From NCBI RefSeq assembly GCF_037975245.1, contig NC_092580.1, forward strand, positions 13,424,501-13,488,500: DNA of 64,000 nt, read 5' to 3'. The notes beneath the pieces were generated by a model, which was not told the DNA's origin, made no database searches, and was given only the letters and a program-made list of their open reading frames with translations. Numbering within the stretch: position 1 is the stretch's first letter; each line of letters begins with the position of its first letter. Shown piece by piece: positions 49,701-62,500 of the stretch. The translations under genes were made by a program, and so were the position numbers. Source of the DNA: Apostichopus japonicus (lineage: Eukaryota; Echinodermata; Holothuroidea; Aspidochirotida; Stichopodidae).

Positions 49701-52700
49701 TGTGTAGGCCTACTATAGGGCCTATATGAATACTATGAGGGTGCATATATGTACTATATCAATACCGTGGGCGCAATAATACATTTTGTTGTTATAGGGC
49801 CAATGAAGCCTACAGTCAACTATTCTTGCTTTATAAAGACGGTTTATTTGAAAAGATCGCACTGCGTTTATGGTATAGGCAAGAAATGAAGCTAAAAAGA
49901 GCCGTACATTCACGATGATGCATAAATGAAGGCATGAAAATATTCTTATTCCTGGCATTTGGTGGGGGGGATATGGTGTATTACATCCCCTCCACCCATT
50001 TTCATGGGGGGGATATATCCCCCCCATCCCCCCCAGGATCGCCGCCCATGAAGCCATCACTAACAGCCGTCCATCTACACGAATTCACTGCACCAGGAAC
50101 GGCCAAGATCTATTAAATATCAAATTGGTCCTTATTATTACATCCATACATTATTTAGACAAACCTTATACTGGAACTTAACCAATTCCACCATGTGAAT
50201 ATCAAGCATATCAACTGGAATATATCAAGAATTGACCTTTGAACTCACACACAAGTTATTTTCTTGAAATGTTCCAAGTAAATATCATTACAGCAGATTA
50301 CCTTGCAGTTTGCACAAAGGCTCATCTGTATTGAGAATCGATGATTACCACCATCAATCGTTTAAAATGTACGAGATATGAAAAGTTAAATGGGATAGAG
50401 AGTTCTCCAGAAAATAAGAAGGGAAAGAACGACACACTGTATTTTCACACACCCCTTTCGGTCACTCTCCCCCACCCCCACCCACCTCCTCCTTACTACC
50501 CCTCCCCTCCTCCTCCTCCTCCTTACTACACCCCCTCCTCCTCCTCCTCCTTACTACCCCTCTGTACTTATTCTTGCCTTATGTGAATTCACTGAGTGTA
50601 AGAAACTAACTGAAAGGCCCACAAAGAAACTCAAACTGGCAGCCAAGACAGTCATTCTGCTTTCTGATGGCCTACCTCAATGGTCTTCATGATATCTCTG
50701 AATGATGATCTCTGTTGTCGTCTGTCTTTCTTAGCTCTGTATTTGTTACTGTCCGTAGCCAGCTCCTTCAGCTTAGCCATTAACTCATCCATGTCATCTC
50801 CATAAAACTCCTGGAAAAGAAGAGAGAAGAGAGAATTTAGTTATAGCAGCATTTGGTTGAGTTGGACAGCTTGTAATGTCTCCTCCAACATATCGTCCCT
50901 TGTTTCGCGTACTGACGAATGTTAGAAAGTTATTTATCACGATCCAAATCAATTCACTGCTTTGCAACTGAATGTTTGATCACAAATAATACCTTTTAAG
51001 CAGTATCTATAGATTTATGTTACAGAAAACATATTATAGTTTATAGACGTTTCAAATTTAAAGGATGTAGAACAATTTTAAGGGCATATAAATGTTTTAA
51101 AAACATTCGTCACTACGTAAAACAAAATAAAATAATTTGCATATTCGTCAGTGCGTGAAACAAGGGACGATATATATGCACGACGAGTACAAAGTGTGTT
51201 TGTGGTTTGCAGCATTTCTGTTACAGAAAGTGCAAACTATCTCAAGAAACTTCATGTGCTGTCTTTTAAGAAACAATTAGAAGAAGCTTGGCATTACGCT
51301 CGCAACAACTATGTAGAAGATTCATCAATAGGTCTACCTTAAAGTATTCATAAAGCCAATTAAAACCAATTAGAGTAGTTATCTCTTGAATTGTACCTTT
51401 ATGAGACAAGACAGAAATAGTTAGTGTTTAATATGGACCAAATGTCGCAACAATGTATCTGGTGAAAAGCAGACTTCAGGGGTTGCAACGAAATTTTACA
51501 CAATTTGATTGAACTGTCATGATTCTGTTGCCCAGACAGGTATTCATGCTAATATTAATCAACTGCAATTTTCAGCAAACTGAGCTAATTTATGAATATT
51601 TCTCATGAATATATTCACACACTCATTTATCTTCTCATAGAAAGTCTCTGAAGGGACATTGGGAAATGTCTGTAAATATATTGCTTTTTTCACCAAATCT
51701 GCTCACCTCATCTTCCTCCCTGGCTAGCTCATAAAACAGAGCTATCGTTTCGCCGGCCACAATCCTTAGGTTAACATCATCTGATTCTAGAAGCTGCGGC
51801 AACTTGGGTAAATGACTACGCATGGAAGAGGTAAGGTCAAAGGTCATACCATGCATGATAACGAGGCCATCAACCAGCCCCGATTACATTATCATTACTA
51901 TGATTGTTAATTTATCAGCATCATAGCAGCCTTTGAATACTATCAACGAACAATCTTGACTTTGCCGCTCTTTATCTTTCTTAAGTAAACATATTTATCA
52001 GAGTATGTCATCATAAACTCCATTGCATGATGTGATGTTTAAGTAACACATGATAATCTTATCTCTACAATCAATGCATTTGATCTACCCTATTCACAGA
52101 TTAGCAAACAAACTACTCAACTATTCCCATGGGTGCCACTTATAAGTTCACCAGCATCGTACAGATGCACAATGATAGAGCTTCTACACAAGTTCAAAGA
52201 TTTGTCACAGGTTGAAACTCACAGAACATTTGGTATCATAAGTGTTCCATGACAGAAAGAAAACTTAAAAACATAAAAGAAAAAACAGCTATACACAAAA
52301 CAGTGAACACTAAACAAGTCACTGGCTTATTACTGCACTGCTTTAGGAAGAAATTACACCACTGCCTTAGGAAGAAATTACACCACTGCTTCAGGAACAA
52401 ACTACACCACTGCTTCAGGAACAAACTACACCGCTGCTTCAGGAACAAACTACACCACTGCTTCAGGAACAAACTACACCGCTGCTTTAGGAACAAATTA
52501 CACCGCTGCTTTAGGAACAAATTACACCGCTGCTTTAGGAACAACATGAGCAACAAAAGCTTCATCCCAAGAGTACCATATAATTTAGATTCTGACAGAG
52601 TCACATGTGTCATTTTCCTTTTGCATGGTATCATAAAAAAGTGACCAACCACCATATTTCTAAAAGAAACCCATTGGACATTGAAGTTTACATTGCTAAT

Positions 52701-55700
52701 GGATGTTCTTAGTTTTCAGTGTGATTATCAAACTCATAACATGCCACCACCCCAACACACAGAGCTGTGTGTGGTCTTCGTTGATGTTTGACACTGACAT
52801 TACACCATGATCGGAACATGCTACATACCTATCTTTCTTGTCAAGTTTCCACAACTGTTTAATATGCAAAAATAATGAATATTATACCCAAACAACAATC
52901 AGTTAGAACTGTACCTCTCTATCATTTCTCCAATAACTCTTGCAGACATGATGGAAAGTAGTAGGGTCCATGCAGAGATGGCAGCACAGTGTAACTTGTG
53001 AATCTCTGGTGAATGAGTAGGCGACGACCCATCACCTTTAAAGTAAGACTGGCTGAAGATCTGTTCCAAAGCTGACATGCATGACTTTAACGTCTGTGGG
53101 CAATAGACACAAGGTAACATTTTGAGCAAAAATTATTTATAGTACTAACTCAATACTGGATCTCAAAAAATAAAATTTTAAGATCTAGTCATTCAATAAG
53201 AAACCATGAAAAACTTCACAAATTTGGAAACAGTTTCAGAGCTTTGTTATTTAGAGAGCATATCTGATCTAAAACAAAACGTTCAGAGGTAGGATATCAC
53301 TTCTTTACTTCCATTGGCATCATTGGTGTACATAACATTATATGAAAAATAAAGACCAGCCACTCAAAAGGGCAGCTACTTGCATGAAAATGTGAGAGAT
53401 TACATACAGATATTCTACGTTTTGCTAGGTTTTACTCAAATAACTAGAATTATGAAAAGAGACTGAATACTGTTTCTCGCCCAAATGGGTACAACTGTCT
53501 TTAATAAGTCTTACCAGTTACTGGCAATATCAAATTCTACCTGTGGGTTCTTTGTGCCGTGAGCAGTAGGCCCTTTGCACATCTACCATCACTACAAGGT
53601 TTCCAGATCTCATTTTTCTTAACACGATTTATCTCTGCATAATCTCACTTCTACTTGGGAAATTACTCCTTTAAGATGTGAATTCTGAACAGGTTGAGAA
53701 ACCTCTGTACTTTTTTACAGATGAGTCAGTAAATTTAATATCACCTACCTCATAGTCACCAGGAGCAATGAATGAACCGATTCCCAGAGCAAGAGCACAC
53801 TGCGGATGAAACACGAGACATTGAATTCATAAAACGATATCTGAAAAGGCGTACTCAAAAATGACAAAAATATCAACATGTTCCACCATTTTGTGACTGG
53901 CTGTTTGGGTCAGCGGGATTGATGGAGCACTCACCCTCCGTTAAGGAAATCAAGCGTAAGATAATAAATAAAAAGAAGTCATTTAACCATATATTATCTG
54001 GATCTCTGCATCCACCCCCCCTCCCTTCCCTTCCCTCCTCCCCTCCCTGACATTCGACAACCGCAGTAACAAACACTTAAATAACAAGTGACAGTTCTGA
54101 TGAAGATAACTTACACTTCTCCTGGCCTTAGAAGAGGCAGATGAATCCTGAAGGGTGGTCAAGAGGATTGGTTTCATGGAATTGAAGACCTCTTCGGTAT
54201 CGACACTAGCACCGAGCTGGATGTAGACCAAGACAGATAACAGTGCTGCTGCACCCTGCTCCTCTCCTTTGCCTGTAACAAATGTGAATACTATTCAAAA
54301 TGTATAACATGGAAACAGAAGGGCATTTTTAGGCTTCGAAAGCCATATTTCGTTCTATCTTTATGCTGTTATAGATTTTGGTTTTCTGGGGTTGGTTTTT
54401 TATTAGTTTTTCTGAGAACAAAACTGCAAACCAATAGAAAAGTCACAGATAGCTTCTGACAACAGAGAGTACCAGCATTCAGTAAATGTTACATACAGAG
54501 TACTAGGACATTAATTCACATCCCGCAAATAGTATGCACTGACCTCGCTTTAAACATCTCTCTACACAATCTGAAAGGGTAGCTTTCCTCTTCTGCACAA
54601 ACTCTGGCAGGAACTTTTTGGCGAACGCGGCTCGTAAACCATCCAGACAAGTCTGTCTGCCCTGTGCACTGGAGGTGAAAAAGGATGTAACCATGGTATC
54701 AACAAAGAGGAACTCAAACACATACACTGATGAGAAGATCAAACAAGATGTCACATCTTGGTTGTCTATATATATACATATATTATATATATAAATTTAC
54801 ACAGCTTGCATAGATTCAGAGTGAACATCTTTTAAGGTAATGACCAAGGAGAGATTATGAGCTAATGTTTCCAAGAGGAATTCCTCACATCTGTGATGTG
54901 TAGGGACTTTTGACTTTTTTTTCAGTGACTAAATGGGGTTGAGATCTGAGGAGACTTAATATTTCAAGAACTCCACATATCTGTGATAGGCAGATGTATT
55001 CACTTACATTGACAGATTAAAATGATAAGTTTCCATTGCTACCATCACAGCGATATCCCCCACTCACAATTGACGTAATCCAATAACAAATTAAACGTTT
55101 CATCCCAACACTACAGTATGCATTTTTTTTTTTTTTCATTCTGCAATTAGCTGGTTTTTATTGAGTCTAAGTGGTAGATCAATGCAACACATGTTGCCAT
55201 TTATTCTACACATATGTTTTAATACAAATGTTTTAATATCTGTTGTGAAATTATCACAGTACTACAAAAACCTGACAGTATTGGCTTTGTGCCCCAAGCT
55301 GTAATACAGTACTTGCATACTTGGAGACACTACTCACCACACACTTAACAGTGTTGGATTTTCAGGAATTTGAGAAGGTTGTCCGAAGGACTACCAGTTT
55401 CAAAGATTTTCAAAGATTTGGTAGTCCTGCAAAAAACTTGGTAGTCCTTCCAAATTTTCCACCAAAATTGAAAATGAACACAAATAATACAAAACAAAAC
55501 ATTTTGGTGCTCAATCTGATTGTGTCAACCAAAGCTTTATTAGTTTAGCATATAACCATGTTATTGTGTACTGTTTTCAAATAGTGTTTGCACGGGGTAT
55601 TCGGGTACCCGGATACCCGCCTGACGCGGTACTACCTGGTTCCTTATTTATTACCCGAATCCTACACAGTAATTTCTAGTCCTCTCGAACGACCGGACGA

Positions 55701-58700
55701 CCGTGAAAATTCTACACTGCTTAAGACACAATTAAAGGTCTTCCATTGCAATAGAGCATACTTTAGTTTATGTAGCAGACTGTATCAAGGTAAACAAAAT
55801 TAGGCTAAAAAATACCAATCAGCCTATCAAACCAATCTATATCTTCTCAATTATCAGCATGCTTGAGGAGAATGAAGAACATTCAAGTACTGCAGCAAGG
55901 GGCACAGTAATCTACCTAACGAATCAACACGACATGCATGTTATAATTAGACCTGAAGAAAGCAAGATTATTAAATGTTTAACGACCCTGAAGCAATACA
56001 ATGAAATATTCCAATTTGATATTCCAATTGAAATATTCCAATGAAATAAAACCATTCACAAATGTTTAAGAGAAGACCTGTATCGACAGAAATGCATGTT
56101 AATTTAAACAGACATGATAGAGTAGGAGAGGGGGGGGGAGGGGGCTTACCTTTTCTGGGTAGTTCCATCTATAAGCTCCTCTATTTTATCCTCTAAATCA
56201 TTCTGTTCACTGTTGTCATCTTCCTCATCCAAACCTAGTTTAGCAGCAGCTAGAGGTTAGAGGAATGGAATCAAATGGAATGAACCATGCAGCAGTACTC
56301 ATCACTAATGATAAAGATGTCAAGTATATAAAAAGCCTCCCATCATGGACTAATTCAGTGATAATTATCCGGTATCGCATCGCATAATGCTATGCGAAAT
56401 GGCCAAATTTGCTGTACGAGTGCAAAAGATGCATAGTAGTCCTTTGTACACAGAACCAAAGTATTTTTAAAACAGACAGTTCACAACAGAAAGTTTAAAA
56501 ACAGAAAGTTCACAACCTTCAAACTTTTGATACTAAATTTTCACTGTATTGCTATCCAGATATTGCATCACAACTGCTATACAAAAATAGTCAAATTGCT
56601 ATATCTACAAGTCCAAAGGTGTATCTCAGTCTTTTTTTTAACACAGAAACCATATTAAACACTTTTACACATGCTTTGTACACAGAGTTTGAGCACTAAA
56701 CTATTCATTCAATACAGAGTCTCTCCAGCACAGACAAAATTATCCTTTGCCTAAGGGACAAACAGGAATTTTTTTCCCCATTTATTTAAGTACAATCACT
56801 CAGTCACAACGAGGATGACATGATGGCCGACTTAGCACTTTTGGCAATCTTAACAGAAAGTCTGCAGGTTGTGCCTGCACTTTCTAGATTCCAATATACT
56901 TATAGTAACACCATCAATAGATTGGTCAGAATTGTAAGTTTTCACAGTATAACATATTTAAGCTACTGTATAAACAAACCTTATTATACAAATGATATCA
57001 ATGACTTTCAAGGGCCAGTTTTTAAGGATTTGCTTTTTGGTTGTCCTAACAGCAAGTAGGTTGTCCCAAAATAAGTTTCAGAGTTATTGCAATGTAAACT
57101 TGTTTATGTTTACGTCATTAATATTCATAAGGTCAGCGACTCAGCGCCAAAAGAGATAGGACACACCTTCTCACTAAAATACATCTACATAGCGAGTATA
57201 CATGACAAATATCCGTCACTCCGTAGTTGAGTTATCGCGGACCCAAGCAAGTGTCACAGACACACGCACACACATACACACGCCAACCTGACTGCATAGG
57301 TTCCTTTGCTTCCAGCAAGGACCCAAAAACCAATGACCAATATGTACAACACTGTAGAAGAGATGTGTAGGTTTGGTGAATAGAATACCAGCTTCTCAAA
57401 CCACTAGATCATTTATTATTCCTCAGCTGATTTTGGTCATCCGAACAGACATTTATTTGGTCATCTCAAACAACCATTAAAAATTTGCCCGCTCACCGAC
57501 AGAACTTTTGGAAAACCAGCTGATGAACAAATGTCTTCAATATAATACAATTACAAAGATAAAATATGCTTTTCCTCAGAGATGTAAATTAATTAATTTG
57601 TTTACTGTAATTATTGGGCTCACCTTCCTCAATACTGTCCAATTCAGATAAGTGGCTACTGGTCACACTTGCAGTTTCAAGGTCAGTATTATCTGCCTCA
57701 CTCCCTTCATTACTCTTGGGTAGTCCTCCTGCAGCCCCTACAGGGCTCAGTTTGCGATCTGAAAAACAGTTGTGATGAATCCAGAAATTTAAGATCAATA
57801 TAGATATATCTCAAAGTTGCATTTGAAATCACCATTGAATTACAACCCCTTACCTCTAGCCTTTCTTCTGTTTACAACAGACCTGTAAATATACAATACA
57901 ATCAATCCCCCCCCCCCCCTTCCCACCAAGTCTGAGCACCATACAAACTGCCAGAAGTTTGCAAAGGTATTCTCCCGTAGGTTCTGTTTCTCCATTATTA
58001 AAACAGATGATTCAATATCCCATACCTGCTTTTAGAAATGGCAGTAAAATATGCTTGTTGAAGTTTGCCCATGGGTGACTGTTATCTGACTATCTAGCAT
58101 ATTTGAGAGCAATACTACTGTACGTGACCATTAATTCTATATGTAAAGATTCTGTACAAGAAGGAGCTATCTTGACAATAGAACTTGTTACATTTAAATT
58201 CTAGGAAACTGTTTTTGATGGAACCAACGTGAGATTTAGATGAAATGGATAGCAGGCATCTCTCTGCATTCTCAATTTCTGTTTCACACATCTTTCTCTT
58301 TGGTTTTAATTCAAAAGGCAGGCAATCCCGCCAATTCATGTCATATTTGTATTGTTCAACAAGGCAATTTGATGTGAAAGTGTGTTCTCACTAAACACAA
58401 TGTTGATTTCTCTTTGTTCCTCACACCTGCAGGTAAAAACATGCAAGATGCCCATTTTCTGATCTCAAGCTGGAAACAGTTTTACAGATCAATTTTTGCA
58501 AGAAGATTAGCACATAAGATAGGGAAACCATTGGATTGCCTTGACAACAAGGAAACTTCTTGTGAAACTGGGAGATTTGGCATGTCTGTACAATAAATAT
58601 ATATATTTGAACCATGAAAAATCTTTAGTAGGTTACTTGGCAAAGTGAATTTCAAATGCATTTCTTTCTTTTAAGTTGATTGCACCATATGAAGGTGATT

Positions 58701-59553
58701 AAATAGCTAGGCTACAATCCTAAGTAGACACAGGGATGTACTCACAATGGGCAGTTCTGAATGCTGCCCAACACAATGTTTTAAACATTTCTGCCTGGCA
58801 CAATTTTTGATGATTAATTTACAAATTTTATCATAAATTTACCAAATAGCTCTGGTGAATACTTGGCATGGAAGTTAGTCCCAGAATAGGAAAAAGCCAT
58901 CTAAGCATATTTCATTTGCAAAACTTATCCAAAGTGGGGGGAGGGGATATCCCCATCCCGTAGACCCCTCCCCCAGGACGTGGATCACACTACAGCACAA
59001 ACCCGCCGGCACTCAAATATTCCTGAGCACATCCCTGCAGACCATCATTTGGAATAAATTTCATTCTTTTTTTTCAACATTAATTAGTAAAATATTTACA
59101 TGTTGAAAACACACTGCACAGCTACATAATAATGATAAGAAGATTGCAAGACTGACTGAAGTTACAACTTACAAATACAACTAAGTTGCCAGTGTGCCGA
59201 CTGCACCATGGCATACCATAGTATTGTAATAGATCTAACTAATTATATTAAAAAAAATATTTATCTTTCCGATGAATGACCAGTCGCTAACAAGTGTTGT
59301 AATCTGTGCTGTAGGTTGAGTGATGGCTACGAACTGTCGCCGGTTCATGTCAGTACCTAACATATGCCACACGAAAAAAAATATTAACATTGATAGATAG
59401 TATTACCGTTATTATATAGGCTAGTAACGAATGTATTATGTACTGTTCCTTATTGCAGTTATCAGTGTAGCCTACGGTAGTTAGGCCTATGCCAATAGCA
59501 AGTAATAATAAGTAATAATTCTCACTAGACTTCTTCTGCCTCTTTTTCGGCAT
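46740..59553 (-). CDS. IFRD1: Interferon-related developmental regulator (IFRD1/2 homologue), 439 aa
   Basis: Conserved eukaryotic HEAT-like protein; vertebrate IFRD1 (PC4/Tis7) is a transcriptional co-regulator and IFRD2 binds inactive ribosomes. Eleven exons in frame: 59526-59553, 57624-57758, 56150-56249, 54544-54668, 54115-54272, 53749-53799, 52915-53093, 51707-51815, 50676-50810, 48161-48379, 46740-46820 (1320 nt). It starts MPKKRQKKS in a good context (A at -3). An acidic Ser-rich N-terminus (TASVTSSHLSELDSIEE) is followed by the IFRD domain: ELIDGTTQK, FVQKRKATLSDCVERCLKRG, AWTLLLSIM, LPQLLESDDVNLRIVAGETI, RAKKDRRQQRSSFRD. The C-terminal block is FKALTKVRSKQRDKR, ending VPVL-stop. Length agrees with human IFRD1 (451) and IFRD2 (442). 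Invertebrates usually have one gene, so IFRD1 versus IFRD2 is not decidable. Confidence 0.95.
46890..47240 (+). repeat. Dispersed GGTCGTCC repeat in the last IFRD intron
   Basis: Contains GACCGATATGTACGAGAGATG, GTGAATAGAACACC, TTTTGGTCGTCCGAACGG and CCTCGGACGACCG, the same family as 9130-9470 and 57300-57500. The 64-residue plus-strand frame here is repeat-derived. Confidence 0.65.
48831..50049 (+). mobile_element. MULE-like element with exact 9-bp duplication (1219 bp, carries a nested insert)
   Basis: GAAGCCATC flanks both sides (48822-48830 and 50050-50058). The ends are CATGGGCGGCGATCC and its inverse. The body matches 36283-37085 in reverse. At a TTAA it is interrupted by a separate 373-bp element. 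A 9-bp duplication with G/C-rich ends suggests a Mutator-like non-autonomous transposon. It lies between IFRD exons 48161-48379 and 50676-50810. Confidence 0.88.
49274..49646 (+). mobile_element. TTAA-specific element nested in the MULE-like copy (373 bp)
   Basis: Flanked by TTAA at 49270-49273 and 49647-49650. The related copy at 36283-37085 has the uninterrupted site, proving insertion. Ends: CAGCGGCGTCGGAAGC on the left and TTAGGGGCGTCGGAGC read from the right. Inside is the palindromic TACGCGCCACCATTGG / TTGGCGCGTAGCGTA. It is piggyBac-like in target choice, with no transposase. Confidence 0.86.
50890..51174. mobile_element. TA-flanked MITE with long inverted ends (~285 bp)
   Basis: The left end, TCGTCCCTTGTTTCGCGTAC then TGACGAAT, is matched in reverse at 51143-51172 (ATTCGTCAGTGCGTGAAACA, AGGGACGA) with a few mismatches. 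TA borders on both sides fit a Tc1/mariner-type MITE. It lies in the IFRD intron between 50811 and 51706. Confidence 0.75.
52340..52540 (+). repeat. 24-bp minisatellite (CACTGCTTTAGGAACAAATT unit)
   Basis: About eight copies of a 24-bp unit, two sub-types (CCACTGCTTCAGG and CCGCTGCTTTAGG), in the IFRD intron between 51816 and 52914. The 24-nt period produces the artefactual frames HCFRNKLH (plus) and CNLFLKQR (minus). Confidence 0.92.
56375..56720 (-). repeat. Dispersed repeat with GCATCGCATAATGC words
   Basis: GGTATCGCATCGCATAATGC, TATGCGAAATGGCCAAATTT and CTTTGTACACAGAACC, with a second diverged block (about 56560-56720). Plus-orientation relatives are at 10190-10275 and 18850-18955. Confidence 0.55.
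57300..57500 (+). repeat. Dispersed GGTCATCC repeat in IFRD intron
   Basis: AATGACCAATATGTACAACA, GAGATGTGTAGGTTTGGTGA, ATAGAATACCAGCTT and TTTTGGTCATCCGAACAG place it in the same family as 46890-47240 and 17540-17960. Confidence 0.6.
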
Positions 59554-62500
59554 CTTATGTTCGACTGAATCCCCCTGAAATGAATAACTTTCAAGAAGCT
59601 AGAATATTTCGTATAGTTCTTGGTAGCTTATCAGAAAAATCTGAAATATTTAAACACATGGGTGAAGTTAGCGGGATTCTCACGGTTGACATGATTGCCG
59701 AATACTGTGTAATCAGCAAATGGCAATTACATCTACATACATACTCGGACTCACACACACACATGGATAGTGCGCAAGTGTGCATGTGTCATATCGTACC
59801 CATGGCATATGACAACATTTACTATAAATGACGTCATGACTCATGTCTATGGCAAGCCAAATACACAAATAATAATAATAATTAGATATTCTAGGTTTTC
59901 GGTCGAAAAACCTGGATTACCGATCGACAAACCAGGAACATCTACCGATTACCCAGGTTTATCACTGGAAAAACCAGGTTTTGCAGATGTCCCAAGTATT
60001 TCATGAGAAAATTCAAGTATATCGGCGATAAATTTGGATAAATTGGACACACCCATCCCCAGAAAATTGTGCATTTCTCTGAGATGGACTAAGAAAAGTG
60101 TCTCACAATTTGTTTGACCCTTCACCTTAAAAGAAACATCATAGCCCCAAATGCTGAAACCTTTCGTATCCTCAAATTCTGTGATGATATGGAGGATCCT
60201 AATCTATCATAATGAAAGATGAGGTACTTCCCTATCTTATATGTAAAGTTTTGTTGTTGTTGTTGTTGTAAAATGCACCAATTTGCATTGCATTGGAGAG
60301 GGGATATCATGATGCTATTTGGTAATGGGTCTGCTTTCATAGGATCCAAGTAGAGTCCCCTGGACTGTCTGACCTGGCTCAGCTATGTGGGATTTTTTAC
60401 ACATTGATTCAACCTAGATATACAAATATAACAAAAATCCACATTTCTTTAATCTTACTTCATTTGACATTTCACTATCTCTTCGTGGACTTTACTATTT
60501 ACGAGTGTCTTTTCAAATTGACCAATCTATGGTGACCCCTTCCGCCCCAAACTGGCACATCATAGAAGACAAAAACAGCAGAAAAATATTGATTTTTCAA
60601 GAGTGTATTTATACATTCCAAGCAACTAGTATTCACTTGAGATACAGTTTCTAATAGAAACACACTCCTATTTCATTCCCAAGTTCAGTACTGGTCGATA
60701 CCCGGGAAACCCAGCAAACTTGCTTCATTTCAAGTCAATTTTGTTTAGATTTTTTTAATATTAAATATTTGATGCATGCATCATGCACATTAGAAAACAT
60801 TAATATTTACCTGTTCATTGGTTTATGCACTTACAGGAAGTCTTATAAAATTTACTTGAGGTTATCTACCCACCCCCCCACCCCAATTTTCATTAATATG
60901 CTTTTAATATTAACGGTGTCATCTAGCAAAAAAACAAAATGCACTCTAACAAGCAAATTGATGTGACTGATTAGGAAATGTATTAAACGCAACATGAAGC
61001 TCCACTTTGACCTTTCGTATTTCTAGGTACACAATTCTCATTTCTCATGTCTTTGGATATTTTTCATGCCTTGATTATCTGTTTTTGCTGAGGTATATAT
61101 ATTTTTCACTTCTAGAATTTACATAAAGGTACTACCCCCCACAAAATCTCTTAAAATTGTATTTTATTAACAGATCTAATCCTCCAACTATTTACTACAA
61201 GGCATTGTGGAAGGTCAAAGATGATGATTAAATGTCTCCATGAAAAAAAAGGCTACATCTGGAGGTTTGCTCGAATATTGAAGGCGGAAGACCACCTTTA
61301 CTGTCTTGTCAGTTTTGCGGCAATTAAGATAACCCATGGAAGTAATACCTCCATCAATGAGAATTTCACAGGAGAAGAAAAATGGGTAATATTTTTGACA
61401 TGCATGAAACTACAAAAAGTCATGTAATGCACCAAACTCAAAACAGAAGCATCTTTATAACGATGATATGATAATCTTCTTAGGGGCTAAACGAGTCACA
61501 CCTTTTAAAGAGAGGGTATGGAACAAGTTTTATGGCAGCTCAGTCCAAGTATAACAGAACATTTTGCTTCTTAAAAAATGACGTACAAACAAAAAGTATC
61601 ATCTCGACACTGCAAAGACTAAAACAGAGGTTAAAGGTCATCGGTAATTCACCCGCCATATTTAGATAGCCAAACTTGCTGACAGTTCTCAAAAGGGACT
61701 GTCAGCCCCTTTTGACAGGGGCTGACTTAGACCCTCATAGTTACTCCCAACTATTCAGCTGTCTTTTGATGGCAGCAGTTCACTACTTGTTTAAGTTTGG
61801 TCGACCATTATTTGACTGTCTGGCAGATTTTTGGGCAATAAATGCTAACCTTTAAATGTAACAGAGAATGAAAAGCTCTTGGCAGAGAAGACTTTTTGGT
61901 GGGTGTGAAAAGTCTCAAAAAATGCCACCTATATGTAGCATCATCGCTCAAAGGAGTTTTCAGTGTTTTTTTCTTATGGAGCCAAATATTTGCTCATATC
62001 TTCCTTTATAATGAAAAATAACATAAGGAATGACACTTCTTCTTACAAATACTTCAAACAAAACCTGGTCTGCAATATCTGGAAAGAAAAAACTTGTTTT
62101 AATATATTTCCAGATATTTCAGATAACTTAAAAATGTCCATTCAAATAGGATTGCGATGAAATGAACAAACCGCACACACACAGAACAAAAGATACAAAA
62201 TGACTTTCTACTCCGACTACACCACTTTCATCAAATCGTAAACAATTTCTAGAAATTTTACAGCTGTATTAATCTCCATGAAAGTTTGTTTATTTTTTAA
62301 ATTTGCACATTTTTTTTTTGTCGCTTTACACATGTAGAATGATTATAACAAAATATATTAGGTTGTACATTTGTATACCAGCTAAGCTCTTTCAAAAATA
62401 CCATACAGAAAAAATATGAACATAAAAGAGTACAGAAATTTTGACTTTTCGTAAATCCACGAAGAGCAACACAGGAAGAAAAAAAAAGGAAAGAAGAAAA

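Noticed and set aside
52236-52655. 131- and 139-residue repeat frames (HCFRNKLH, CNLFLKQR)
   Set aside because: A 24-bp minisatellite in an IFRD intron creates them on both strands.
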